From positions 1,266,501 to 1,330,500 of the forward strand of contig NC_022571.1 in NCBI RefSeq assembly GCF_000473995.1: a stretch of DNA of 64,000 bases. Reading direction: 5' to 3'. This stretch comes from Clostridium saccharobutylicum DSM 13864 (GTDB lineage Bacteria; Bacillota; Clostridia; Clostridiales; Clostridiaceae). The notes below the pieces were generated by a model that worked only from the letters and a program-made list of their open reading frames with translations, was not told where the DNA came from and searched no databases. Each line of letters starts with the position of its first letter. Positions within the stretch are counted from its first letter, which is position 1. Shown one piece after another: positions 48,047-58,239 of this stretch. A program made the translations under genes and the position numbers.

Positions 48047-48337
48047 GTAAACAGCTTGTAGTTTAGAGTTAGGTGGTAATTTATCGAAATAAGCTGTATT
48101 CTTTTTCTCGGTTGCTGTATAATTCGGCTGTGGATTTCTATCATCAAAAGTTACACCTATTTCTGCATGCGCCTCAAACAAGTTGGGGACAAGCAGAAAT
48201 GGGTGCAACTTCTTATGGAGAAATACATACAGTTAAATTATAAATGCAACACTTAGAAAAAGAATACAGCTTCTTTCTAGTTAGGATAACATTACAAAGC
48301 ATAAATCTAATTTTGTTATTTTTTTGAATGTGCCTAA
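48044..48337. repeat. Palindromic intergenic element, copy D (composite)
   Basis: The right end TTGTTATTTTTTTGAATGTG-CCTAA (48313-48337) is the family end and abuts the stop of the minus-strand peptidase gene. The left family end is not recognisable. Inside lies a separate long palindrome 48091-48272 with arms AAGCTGTATTCTTTTTCT / AGAAAAAGAATACAGCTT and an inner stem GTTACACCTATTTCTGC / GCAGAAATGGGTGCAAC. It fills the whole gap between two converging genes. Confidence 0.65.
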
Positions 48338-49573
48338 CTAAGCCCAATTACCATCTTTGAAGATTTGTATCTGTGTACCATCTTTTTTAACACCAAGTAT
48401 ATTAGTGTCTTTTGTTCCTATCATAAAATCTACATGTGTCAATGAATCATTAGCTTTAGCCTTTAAAAGTTCTTCTTTAGTCATGTTTTCACCATTTTTA
48501 ATACATGATGGATATGATGAACCTAGTGCTAAATGACATGAGGCATTTTCATCATATAGTGTGTTGTAAAAGATTATATTTGAGTTCGATATTGGAGAAT
48601 TATATGGTACTAATGCTACTTCACCTAAGCTCTTTGACCCTTCATCTGTATCTAATAGCTGCTTTAGAATATCTAATCCTGTTTCAGCAGTATAGTCAAT
48701 AACTTTACCATCTTTAAATGTTAGTGAAAAATTATTTATTATATTTCCACAATAACTTAGAGGTTTTGAACTAAATACAATTCCATTTACACCATCTAAT
48801 TTAGGTGTTGTGTATACTTCTTCAGTTGGCATATTTGCAATAAATTTAAATCCAGCTTCAGCAGTATCTTCGCCTCCACACCAAATATGATTTTCAACAA
48901 GTTCCACCTTCAAGTCAGTTCCAAGTGAATTTGTAAAATGTAGATATTCAAATTTATGAGCATTTAATTCAGTCACCTTTTGGTGTAAAACATTAATATG
49001 TTTGTTCCAAGCTTCTATAGGATCGTTTTCTTTAATTCGCATAACAGTAAAAATTGAATCCCATAATTTTTCTATAGCTTCTTTAGAACTAACTTCGCTA
49101 AATACTTTCTTAGCCCAGCCTTCAGTTGGAATTGAAACTATACACCAAGAATTTTTGTTAGCAGTAACGGCTTCAAAATAGTTTTTTAAGGCAGTACGTC
49201 TGCTTTTTTGAACAGCAGATATTTTTTTGGAGTCTATTCCTTTTAGAATATCAGGATCAGATGCAGAAATAGTTAAAAATGCAGCACCTTTTTTTACATA
49301 GTAATCATATCTATCACGTTCAAAATCTGGTGTGAAAGAGAGCGTTTCAATACTAGAATTAGTAAGTCTGATTTTAGTGAATTTTTCATCATTATAATTT
49401 ATAACAACATCAGATGCCCCAGCTTTATAAGCTTCATTAGAAATCATTCTTGCAAATTCACTGCAATCAATAGGACTGTTTATAATCAATAATCCATTTT
49501 TTTGTAAGTTTATACCTTTAATAACTGCAAGTCTTGCATATTTTAATAGTAAATCATTAAACAAATTTATCAC
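48338..49573 (-). CDS. ampS: M29-family aminopeptidase (AmpS/aminopeptidase T)
   Basis: 411 residues, length and order of a thermophilic-type M29 metallo-aminopeptidase: RLAVIKGINLQKNGLLIINSPID at the start, WSVPTEGWA-like IVSIPTEGWAKKVF, HFTNSLGTDLKVEL, the PTEEVYTTP segment with metal-ligand Glu, and the C-terminal HVDFMIGTKD. Releases N-terminal residues from peptides in the cytosol. AGGTGAT lies ahead of the ATG on the minus strand. Its stop codon TAG is followed directly by the family end of element D. Confidence 0.93.
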   Translation of the reverse strand: MINLFNDLLLKYARLAVIKGINLQKNGLLIINSPIDCSEFARMISNEAYKAGASDVVINYNDEKFTKIRLTNSSIETLSFTPDFERDRYDYYVKKGAAFLTISASDPDILKGIDSKKISAVQKSRRTALKNYFEAVTANKNSWCIVSIPTEGWAKKVFSEVSSKEAIEKLWDSIFTVMRIKENDPIEAWNKHINVLHQKVTELNAHKFEYLHFTNSLGTDLKVELVENHIWCGGEDTAEAGFKFIANMPTEEVYTTPKLDGVNGIVFSSKPLSYCGNIINNFSLTFKDGKVIDYTAETGLDILKQLLDTDEGSKSLGEVALVPYNSPISNSNIIFYNTLYDENASCHLALGSSYPSCIKNGENMTKEELLKAKANDSLTHVDFMIGTKDTNILGVKKDGTQIQIFKDGNWA

Positions 49574-49901
49574 CTCAAAATTTTAATTTTCTAATAAATT
49601 AAGTTACTTTTACTCATTTTGTGTAAAGTATTTTTCTAAACATATATATAAATACAATTATATTTTTTATATGACTCATAATCTTATTATTACATTATTT
49701 AGTTCAATTATCAAACTTACATGAATGTTTTAAACGATTTTGGTAAGAATATCATATATATTCTATTTAGCTATTTATATTGTATACTTTAAGTTATACA
49801 ATATAGTATAATAAAACTAATAATTACAATTTTAAATATAACTAAATTTGTGTAGTAGGGGGATAGTCTCACTACTAAATTTATGTAGAAAAGAATTTTG
49901 A

Positions 49902-50065
49902 TAAGGCACATGAAAGAAAATAACAAGTCCAAAATGCCATGATTATTTTGCATCAGGCAAGGAAGTGGATTTGTCTCATAGCGGGCTATTAGAGGGATCC
50001 GCTAACGTAGCATGATGCAAAATAGGCTTGGTAGATAGACTTGTTATTTTTTTGAATGTGCCTAA
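49902..50065. repeat. Palindromic intergenic element, copy E (best conserved)
   Basis: 164 bp. Ends TAAGGCACAT / ATGTGCCTAA. Outer arms pair for about 28 bases up to ATAACAAGTC / GACTTGTTAT. Middle arms TATTTTGCATCA / TGATGCAAAATA are perfect. An apical imperfect palindrome pairs AGTGGAT..TCTCATAGC with GCTATTAGAG..ATCCGCT. It ends 21 bases before the polA start. Left of it (49574-49901) is AT-rich sequence with one hairpin TAGTAG/CTACTA near 49855-49880. Confidence 0.88.
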
Positions 50066-50085
50066 TATACTTTAGGAGGATTTTA

Positions 50086-52689
50086 ATGAAAAGGTTGTTA
50101 ATTTTAGATTCGAACTCACTTATGAATAGGGCTTTTTATGCATTGCCTCCTCTTACAAATAGCGATGGAATAAATACTAATGCAATTTATGGTTTTATGA
50201 ATATGTTATTTAAGATGAAGGATGAGATTAATCCTGATAGTATAATTGCTACTTTTGATTTAAAGGCACCAACTTTTAGACATAAGGAATATGCAGAATA
50301 TAAAGCAGGAAGAAAAATGATGCCGCCAGAGCTTGCAGAACAGTTTCCTATAATAAAAGATTTATTTAAACTTATGGGAATTAAGATTTTTGAGCTAGCA
50401 GGATTTGAAGCAGATGACTTAATTGGGACAGTATCTAAATTTGCTGAAAATAATGATACTGAAGTTTTTGTTGTTACAGGAGATAAGGATGCTCTTCAGT
50501 TAGCTTCTGAAAATACTAAAGTTATAATAACTAAAAAAGGAGTTACTGAAACTGCATCATATGATATAAAATCATTTATGGATGAATTCGAAATAACGCC
50601 AACTCAATTTATTGATGTTAAAGGTCTTATGGGAGATAAGTCTGATAATATTCCAGGTGTACCAGGAGTTGGTGAAAAGACAGCGTTTAAACTTATTAAG
50701 GAATATGGATCTATAGAAGAAGTACTTAATAATATTGATAATATTCCAGGAAAGAAGCTTAAAGAAAATTTACAGAATAATATGGAACAGGCAGTATTTT
50801 CAAAGAAACTTGCAACTATAATGAGAGAGGTTCCTATAGAATTAACCGTTGAAGATATTCATAATAGTGAAAAAGAAAATATTGAAGAAATTAAAAAAAT
50901 GCTTGTTAAACTTGAAATGAAATCAATACTATCTAAATTTAAAAATGATGAGCCTGAAGAGGCATGTAATATAGAAATTAAGAATATAGATACTATTGAA
51001 GAAATGAAGGAATTACTTCTAAATAAAAGTGAAAGAATTTATATAGATTATACATTAGAAAATGCATCTAAATATTCTACATTGGAACTTGAATATTTAA
51101 TTCTTGGTGAGGAAAGCCATGGAAATATAATAAATTTTAAACATATAAATGCTGAAAACAAGCATGAATCTTTAGAAATTTTGAAGAAATGTATGGAAGA
51201 TGAAAATGTTAAAAAGGTAATCCATGATGGAAAAAATTTTATTACATTTTTAAACAAGAATAATATTGAAATTAAAGGATTTGATTTCGATACTGCAATT
51301 GCATCTTATTTAATTGATTCTTCAAAAAGCCAATATGAAATATTAGAATTAGTAAATCATTATATAGGTGATAATCCAAGTGGAGATGGGATTAGCTTTA
51401 AGGGAATGCTTTCAACGTATTTGCCAATTCTTTATAAGGAATTAAAAGAAAGACTTCACAAAGAAGATATGGATAAACTTTATTATGAAGTTGAGCACCC
51501 ATTAATATATGTACTTTCATCGATGGAAAGTATAGGATTTAACATAAATGAAGGTATGTTAGATGAATTAAAAGTGAAATTTAAAAAGGAGATAGAGGAA
51601 ACTCAAGCTGAAATATATAAATTATCTGAAGAAGAGTTTAATATAAGTTCTCCTAAACAATTAGGTAAAATATTGTTTGAAAAATTAGATTTACCAGTAA
51701 TTAAGAAAACTAAAACAGGATATTCAACCAATCAAGAAGTTTTAGAAAAATTAATGGATAAACATGAAATAATTCCAAAGATAATGTATTATAGACAGAT
51801 TACAAAGATTAATTCTACATATGTTGAAGGGTTAAAAAATGTTATAGACGAAGATGGACGCATTCATTCTAATTTTAATCAAACTGTTACTACAACAGGA
51901 AGATTATCAAGTACTGAACCAAATCTTCAAAACATTCCAGTAAGACATGAAATGGGTAAAGAAATAAGAAAGGTATTTATACCAATGGAAGATGGGGATA
52001 TACTAGTTTCTTGTGATTACTCACAAATAGAATTAAGAGTGCTTGCACATATCGCTGATGATGCCAATATGATAGATGCATTTAAACATCATAGTGATAT
52101 ACATACAAAGACAGCTTCTGAAGTATTTAAGGTTCCAGTTGAGGAAGTTACTTCACTTATGAGAAGTAGAGCTAAGGCTGTAAACTTTGGAATTGTATAT
52201 GGAATAAGTGCGTTTAGTTTAGCTCAAGATTTGAAAATTTCTAAAAAAGAAGCAGAAGAATATATGTCAATATACTTTGATAGATATCCTAAAATAAAGG
52301 GATATTTAGAAAATGTAGTAGAGGAAGCTAAGGATAAGGGATATGTTCTTACTATATTAAATAGAAGAAGATTTATACCAGAGATAAAATCTTCAAATAA
52401 AATAGTAAAAGCTTTAGGTGATAGATTAGCTATGAATGCTCCAATTCAGGGAAGTGCAGCAGATATAATAAAGCTTGCTATGGTTAATGTATATAAGAAA
52501 TTGAACGAAAAGAAATTAAAAAGTGAATTAATACTTCAAGTTCATGATGAACTTATTTTGAATGCAAAGAAAGATGAGTTTGAAGAAGTTAAGAAACTAG
52601 TGGTAGAAGAAATGGAGAAGGCAATCAAACTAAAAGTTGACCTTGATGTTGATGTTAACTCAGGAAGCACTTGGTATGAAGCAAAATAA
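50086..52689 (+). CDS. polA: DNA polymerase I
   Basis: 867 residues from the ATG at 50086, with TAGGAGG ahead. Three domains: 5'-3' exonuclease (1-290; GFEADDLIGT, VTGDKDALQL, GDKSDNIPGVPGVG), a 3'-5' exonuclease domain (about 300-470) that lacks the usual DxE metal site (IYIDYTLEN) and is probably inactive, and a family A polymerase domain with motif A DYSQIELRVLAH, motif B RSRAKAVNFGIVYG and motif C QVHDELIL. Repairs DNA and removes RNA primers. coaE and a lytic transglycosylase follow in the common clostridial order. Confidence 0.96.
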   Translation: MKRLLILDSNSLMNRAFYALPPLTNSDGINTNAIYGFMNMLFKMKDEINPDSIIATFDLKAPTFRHKEYAEYKAGRKMMPPELAEQFPIIKDLFKLMGIKIFELAGFEADDLIGTVSKFAENNDTEVFVVTGDKDALQLASENTKVIITKKGVTETASYDIKSFMDEFEITPTQFIDVKGLMGDKSDNIPGVPGVGEKTAFKLIKEYGSIEEVLNNIDNIPGKKLKENLQNNMEQAVFSKKLATIMREVPIELTVEDIHNSEKENIEEIKKMLVKLEMKSILSKFKNDEPEEACNIEIKNIDTIEEMKELLLNKSERIYIDYTLENASKYSTLELEYLILGEESHGNIINFKHINAENKHESLEILKKCMEDENVKKVIHDGKNFITFLNKNNIEIKGFDFDTAIASYLIDSSKSQYEILELVNHYIGDNPSGDGISFKGMLSTYLPILYKELKERLHKEDMDKLYYEVEHPLIYVLSSMESIGFNINEGMLDELKVKFKKEIEETQAEIYKLSEEEFNISSPKQLGKILFEKLDLPVIKKTKTGYSTNQEVLEKLMDKHEIIPKIMYYRQITKINSTYVEGLKNVIDEDGRIHSNFNQTVTTTGRLSSTEPNLQNIPVRHEMGKEIRKVFIPMEDGDILVSCDYSQIELRVLAHIADDANMIDAFKHHSDIHTKTASEVFKVPVEEVTSLMRSRAKAVNFGIVYGISAFSLAQDLKISKKEAEEYMSIYFDRYPKIKGYLENVVEEAKDKGYVLTILNRRRFIPEIKSSNKIVKALGDRLAMNAPIQGSAADIIKLAMVNVYKKLNEKKLKSELILQVHDELILNAKKDEFEEVKKLVVEEMEKAIKLKVDLDVDVNSGSTWYEAK

Positions 52690-52695
52690 ATAGAT

Positions 52696-52787
52696 TATAT
52701 AATGAATGATTATTCAAAAGTTTAAAACGGTAATTAGAATGTGCTTGAATAATATTTATATTTCAAGCATAAATCATTCATTATATA
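52696..52787 (+). other. Large two-level hairpin between polA and coaE
   Basis: Outer perfect 16-bp arms TATATAATGAATGATT (52696-52711) and AATCATTCATTATATA (52772-52787); inner perfect 8-bp arms TGCTTGAA (52742-52749) and TTCAAGCA (52762-52769). Unrelated in sequence to the TAAGGCACA family. No T run, so a processing or attenuation structure is likelier than a terminator. Confidence 0.65.
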
Positions 52788-52816
52788 TAAGTAATTAAAA
52801 AGGTGGTTTATATAAA

Positions 52817-53416
52817 ATGATAAAATTTGGTTTGACGGGGGGAATTGGTACTGGTAAAAGTACAGTTTCTAAAATTCTAAAAAGTGAGGGTATTAAAGTC
52901 ATAGATGCTGATACTATTTCTAAAGAAGTTCTTGAAAACAATACTGAGATATTAGAATTAGTGCGAACACAATTTGGAGTGGGTTTTTTCGATTGGAGAG
53001 GGGAATTTAGAAGAAAAGAATTTGGAAATCACATATTTAGGTTCCCTAAACAAAGAATTAAATATGAAAGTATTATCATGCCATATATTAAGAAAAGTAT
53101 AGAAAGTGATATGAAATCTTATGAAAATAGTGGCGAAAAAATAGTAGTATTAGATGCACCTACTTTAATAGAAAACAACTTTCATGAAGAAATGGATTAT
53201 GTAATACTTGTATGTGCAGATAAATCAGTTCAGATTCAAAGGGTAATGGATAGGGACAAATTAACCAAAAATGAGGTGGTTAATAGAACGAATGCACAAA
53301 TGTCTATGGAACAAAAAAAGGAATTTGCTAATATTATCATTGATAATAACAATGATTTAATTGATACTCAAAAGCAGGTTTATGATTTGATCGATTTTAT
53401 GAAATTAATAAGTTAG
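52817..53416 (+). CDS. coaE: Dephospho-CoA kinase
   Basis: 199 residues. Final step of coenzyme A synthesis, phosphorylating the 3'-hydroxyl of dephospho-CoA. P-loop GGIGTGKST at 8-16, DADTISKEVLE in the substrate region, and the LID segment RMDRDKLT-like RVMDRDKLTKNEVVNRTNAQM. Length standard. Start ATG follows AAAAGGTGG. Co-oriented with polA and 15 bases ahead of the next gene. Confidence 0.95.
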   Translation: MIKFGLTGGIGTGKSTVSKILKSEGIKVIDADTISKEVLENNTEILELVRTQFGVGFFDWRGEFRRKEFGNHIFRFPKQRIKYESIIMPYIKKSIESDMKSYENSGEKIVVLDAPTLIENNFHEEMDYVILVCADKSVQIQRVMDRDKLTKNEVVNRTNAQMSMEQKKEFANIIIDNNNDLIDTQKQVYDLIDFMKLIS

Positions 53417-53431
53417 AGTAAGGAGAAAAAA

Positions 53432-54052
53432 ATGAAAATCCTGAGAAATATTTTTTGTATGCTAATAGTTTTATTAGTAATCGTAGCATGTTCTAGGTAT
53501 GTTATAGAAAAAAAGTTTTTCCCTTATAAATATAAAGAATATGTGGATACATATAGCAAAGAATATGGTTTAGATCCAATGTTCGTATTAGCGGTAATAA
53601 AAACTGAAAGTAAATTTGATGACGATGCACATTCGCATAAAAATGCAGTAGGACTTATGCAAATAACTGCTGAAACAGGAGAATGGGCAGCTAAGGAAAT
53701 GGGATATAGTTCATTTTCTAAGGATGATTTATATAATGAAGAATACAATATAAAAATGGGATGTTGGTACCTTAAAAGATTAAAAGAGATGTTCAATGGG
53801 GACTTAGATTTAACAATTGCAGCATATAATGCAGGACCAACTAATGTACAAAATTGGCTGAAGAATGAACAATATTCAGGAGATGGAAAAAACATTGATT
53901 ATATACCATTTGGAGAAACTAAAAAATATGTAGATAAAGTAAATACTTATTATAGCGTATATAAATATCTTTATGGTAAGGATGAAGGTTATTTTGATAC
54001 ATCTAAAATCTTAAATATAATAGGAAGTCTTTGGAATGTACATTTTGTTTAG
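53432..54052 (+). CDS. Lytic transglycosylase (SLT domain)
   Basis: 206 residues. A membrane-anchor helix at about 5-22 (LIVLLVIVACSRYVI, possible lipoprotein-like Cys but no clean lipobox), then a lysozyme-like SLT domain: KTESKFDDDAHSHKNAVGLMQIT with catalytic Glu59, then YNIKMGCWYL and TIAAYNAGPTNVQ. Cleaves peptidoglycan glycan strands with 1,6-anhydro product. TAAGGAG precedes the ATG; follows coaE by 15 bases. Confidence 0.93.
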   Translation: MKILRNIFCMLIVLLVIVACSRYVIEKKFFPYKYKEYVDTYSKEYGLDPMFVLAVIKTESKFDDDAHSHKNAVGLMQITAETGEWAAKEMGYSSFSKDDLYNEEYNIKMGCWYLKRLKEMFNGDLDLTIAAYNAGPTNVQNWLKNEQYSGDGKNIDYIPFGETKKYVDKVNTYYSVYKYLYGKDEGYFDTSKILNIIGSLWNVHFV

Positions 54053-54156
54053 GTGTATACAATTCTTTTGATATTTAAATTTAGTTTTAAGAAATGTATA
54101 AATCTACTTGAATTTTAAATGAAAATGAATTATGATTAATTTGTTGGAATGGTTAT

Positions 54157-54241
54157 GCAGGTGTGCTGGAACTGGCAGACAGGCACGTTTGAGGGGCGTG
54201 TGTTATATAACGTACGGGTTCAAGTCCCGTTACCTGCACCA
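54157..54241 (+). tRNA. tRNA-Leu (anticodon GAG)
   Basis: 85 bases, class II with a long variable arm and encoded CCA. Acceptor GCAGGTG / TACCTGC, anticodon arm CACGT-TTGAGGG-GCGTG giving GAG, T arm ACGGG-TTCAAGT-CCCGT. Marks the border between conserved genes and the accessory region, a classic integration site. Confidence 0.93.
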
Positions 54242-54252
54242 ACTTAGTAGAA

Positions 54253-54290
54253 CCTAGAATCGGCATGAGTGCTTGATTCTAGGCTTTTTA
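54253..54290 (+). terminator. Terminator after tRNA-Leu
   Basis: CCTAGAATC / GATTCTAGG stem, then CTTTTTAG. Confidence 0.85.
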
Positions 54291-54600
54291 GCTTATATTT
54301 CTATTTCCGTAACCAACAGCAAATAACCGCAAGAAACATTAATTTTATAGGGCATATTACTAGCAGATTACTAGCAGATTAGTAGCATGGCTTACCTGCA
54401 ATATGGGATTGAAAAATTATAAGAGAAGGTTGTAAAAATAGTGTTTACTTGGTGAACATAAATAAGAAATAAGAATGTTAATATATATCAATGTAGATTA
54501 TTCAATTCACTTTATATAATGTGTATTTTTATATTTACAGTTTCTTTCTAAATATTTTAGATTTTGGATTTGAAATTTGGAAAAATATACAATTAATAAA

Positions 54601-54652
54601 GTGCCGACGGGATTTGAATCTATGTATCATAAAGCACGCACCACTCTAATGG
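54601..54652 (-). other. tRNA-like 3' remnant
   Basis: On the minus strand the segment ends GATTCAAATC-CCGTCGGCAC, like a T arm with TTCAAAT loop plus an acceptor strand; D-arm-like AGAGTGGTGCG lies upstream. Stems are decayed and no CCA follows. Possibly a degenerate tRNA or a trace of an integration site. The rest of 54291-54823 shows tandem ATTACTAGCAG copies (about 54356-54380) and a hairpin AAGTAGCATGG / CCGTGCTACTT (54683-54712), no gene. Confidence 0.3.
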
Positions 54653-54870
54653 AACAGTTTTGATAAAGAAGACGTAAAGAAAAAGTAGCATGGCGATTTA
54701 ACCGTGCTACTTAAAGTGTAGATTATAGTGTATTAACTGCATTACGCTTTCTACTATCATTTGAGTGTACATACGTATTGTGGTTTGACCCAAGTTCAAA
54801 GCACATGCTTATGAGTATATAAATGTCAAGCTAGAAATGTAACTTTTTGATCATTTAAGAATGTAGTTTT

Positions 54871-56912
<2,042 letters not shown>

Positions 56913-57010
56913 AATTACCCCCAATAAATCTTGAGTAATTATAATTTATTCAAACTAAGTTGTACATTCTTATATGATCATTTACTTGCATTCTTATCTT
57001 ATCATTTATA

Positions 57011-57337
57011 ATGAGTAAATGGATTCAAGACGGAGGAAATTGGTATTACCTTGGTTCAGATGGTAATATGATTCATGGTATGAATGTAGATGGCTACTTC
57101 CTAGCAAGAAATGGGGTATACACAGACAGCGCACACAGCGATGTACCAGATTACACAAAGCAAGGTGTATGTAAGACAGCAGATTGGAACTCTAGTATGA
57201 CTTCACTAACACGTCAAGAGTTCGATTCATACGTAGCTTCAGGCAAGATTAAAGCTTCAGTAGTATACTCACACGAGAGAGGTCAATCTGTTTCAGTTGA
57301 CAATCCAGGTTCTATTCAATTCTACCTAGCAAACTAA
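57011..57337 (+). pseudogene. C-terminal fragment of a cell-wall-binding protein
   Basis: 108 codons. It begins abruptly inside a choline-binding-type repeat, KWIQDGGNWYYLGSDGNMIHG, the Trp/Tyr/Gly pattern of cell-wall-binding repeats in autolysins and phage lysins. The next 70 residues (from DVPDYTKQG to the end) form a polar domain I do not recognise. No ribosome binding site precedes the first ATG and the IS21 end lies six bases upstream, so the 5' part was probably lost with the IS insertion. Codon use (CAAGACGGA, TACACAGACAGC) is richer in C than the neighbours, suggesting foreign origin. Confidence 0.7.
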
Positions 57338-57344
57338 CCACAAT

Positions 57345-57379
57345 AAGATGTAACTTCAACAAAAGAGGTTACATCTTTT
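57345..57379 (+). terminator. Terminator after the cell-wall-binding fragment
   Basis: AAGATGTAAC (57345-57354) / GTTACATCTT (57368-57377), then TTCATTTT. Confidence 0.85.
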
Positions 57380-57641
57380 CATTTTAACCTGTAACTCTAA
57401 CCACAAATATATAAAACATATTAATTATTTAATATAAACAAGCTAGTCCTATTTTGCCATAGAACTTGCCAGTTACTTCATAGCACTATCGCATAACAAG
57501 TGCTACTAGCAGGATGTTACTTTAGTTATATAAATTAAAATTACACATCTAACTTTCGATCTACGAAAACAAATAATATATCTAACCCACGTAAAAACTA
57601 CCTAAGTTGCAATAACTTTTACGTAGTTTCGTAAAAAATAT

Positions 57642-57670
57642 TTGACTAAATATGTTTACGGTGATATTAT
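57642..57670 (+). promoter_or_regulatory. Promoter of a putative antisense (antitoxin) RNA
   Basis: TTGACT (57642-57647), 17 bases, TATTAT (57665-57670). Points into the 3' end of the opposite-strand peptide transcript; start expected near 57677. No coding frame with a ribosome binding site follows, which fits a non-coding RNA. Confidence 0.6.
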
Positions 57671-57707
57671 ATGTGTATAGAAGTATAGAGATTATACACA
57701 AAATAAA

Positions 57708-57730
57708 AGTCAGTGATACCAACACTGACT
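57708..57730 (-). terminator. Terminator of the small-peptide transcript
   Basis: Perfect 8-bp stem AGTCAGTG / CACTGACT, followed on the minus strand by TTTATTTTG. Confidence 0.75.
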
Positions 57731-57735
57731 AGTCT

Positions 57736-57982
57736 ATATAGTGTAAATACTTTTTCATTAGTTAGGTACTGTTAGTAGCAGTAAATAGGAAATGCTAAAT
57801 TTACAAGTAATATAATTAGAATCATTACTAGTATCTTAGTTGGCATTTTCATATAATCACCTTCTTTCGTTTTAGAAGATTGTTCAAGAAGGGCTTGTCC
57901 AATATTGTTGTTTAAGTTTATCTGTATTGTATTGCAGTACAAAGCAGATGTTATCTTAAGCTTATTTGTATTTACACTATAT
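57736..57982. repeat. Perfect 15-bp inverted repeat bracketing the small peptide gene
   Basis: ATATAGTGTAAATAC at 57736-57750 and its exact complement GTATTTACACTATAT at 57968-57982, 217 bases apart. The second arm coincides with the predicted 5' end of the minus-strand transcript; the first lies just before its terminator. The mRNA can therefore close on itself 5' to 3'. Confidence 0.8.
57772..57852 (-). CDS. 26-residue hydrophobic peptide, putative type I toxin
   Basis: Starts MKMPTKILVMILIILLVNLA and ends FPIYCY: a short basic head, one membrane-spanning hydrophobic helix and an aromatic tail, as in small type I toxins. Ribosome binding site GAAGGTGA lies five bases from the ATG at 57852. 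The predicted transcript runs from about 57982 to a terminator at 57708, giving a 116-base-plus 5' leader that can pair with the 3' region; an opposing promoter at 57642 would make an antisense RNA over the 3' half. I know no named family with this sequence. Function is inferred from architecture only. Confidence 0.6.
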   Translation of the reverse strand: MKMPTKILVMILIILLVNLAFPIYCY

Positions 57983-57988
57983 GAAATT

Positions 57989-58017
57989 ATTTTAGCACAG
58001 TAAGAATAATATTACAA
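57989..58017 (-). promoter_or_regulatory. Promoter of the small-peptide transcript
   Basis: On the minus strand TTGTAA (58017-58012), 17 bases, TAAAAT (57994-57989). Start predicted at about 57982, exactly at the inverted-repeat arm. An 11-bp palindrome TAGCACAGTAA / TTACTGTGCTA (57993-58003, 58026-58036) encloses the -35 element. Confidence 0.6.
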
Positions 58018-58134
58018 TATTTTTTTTACTGTGCTATATTGTTTTATGCTAAGTTACTTTGCTACTAGTGCTACAAGACAATTATTAAGGTGCAACTCCT
58101 AGAGGGGTACAACGTTTTCTTTTAATAATATGTA

Positions 58135-58178
58135 AGACACATTACTTAGAGTACATCTAAACTCTAAGTAATGTGTCT
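58135..58178. terminator. Strong bidirectional terminator hairpin
   Basis: Perfect 18-bp stem AGACACATTACTTAGAGT / ACTCTAAGTAATGTGTCT with an 8-base loop, TATTTTAATTT after it. No gene is seen just upstream on the plus strand; 58040-58134 could hold a small RNA (contains the palindromic ATTATTAA / TTTAATAAT pair). Confidence 0.75.
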
Positions 58179-58239
58179 ATTTTAATTTATATGGGGTATG
58201 GATTTTATTACTGAGCTAGAGGTTTCAATATGTAGTTTG

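Noticed and set aside
49574-49900. A T-box or other riboswitch ahead of polA.
   Set aside because: The region has one small hairpin and no T-box, purine, SAM or other known conserved core.
4498-50065. Palindromic elements as a CRISPR-like or tandem repeat array.
   Set aside because: Copies are dispersed over 45 kb as single intergenic units with no spacers and no cas genes.
54228-54400. Direct repeat TTACCTGCA at the tRNA-Leu 3' end and near 54392 as an att pair.
   Set aside because: Only nine bases match; real tRNA att repeats are usually longer, and chance is plausible.
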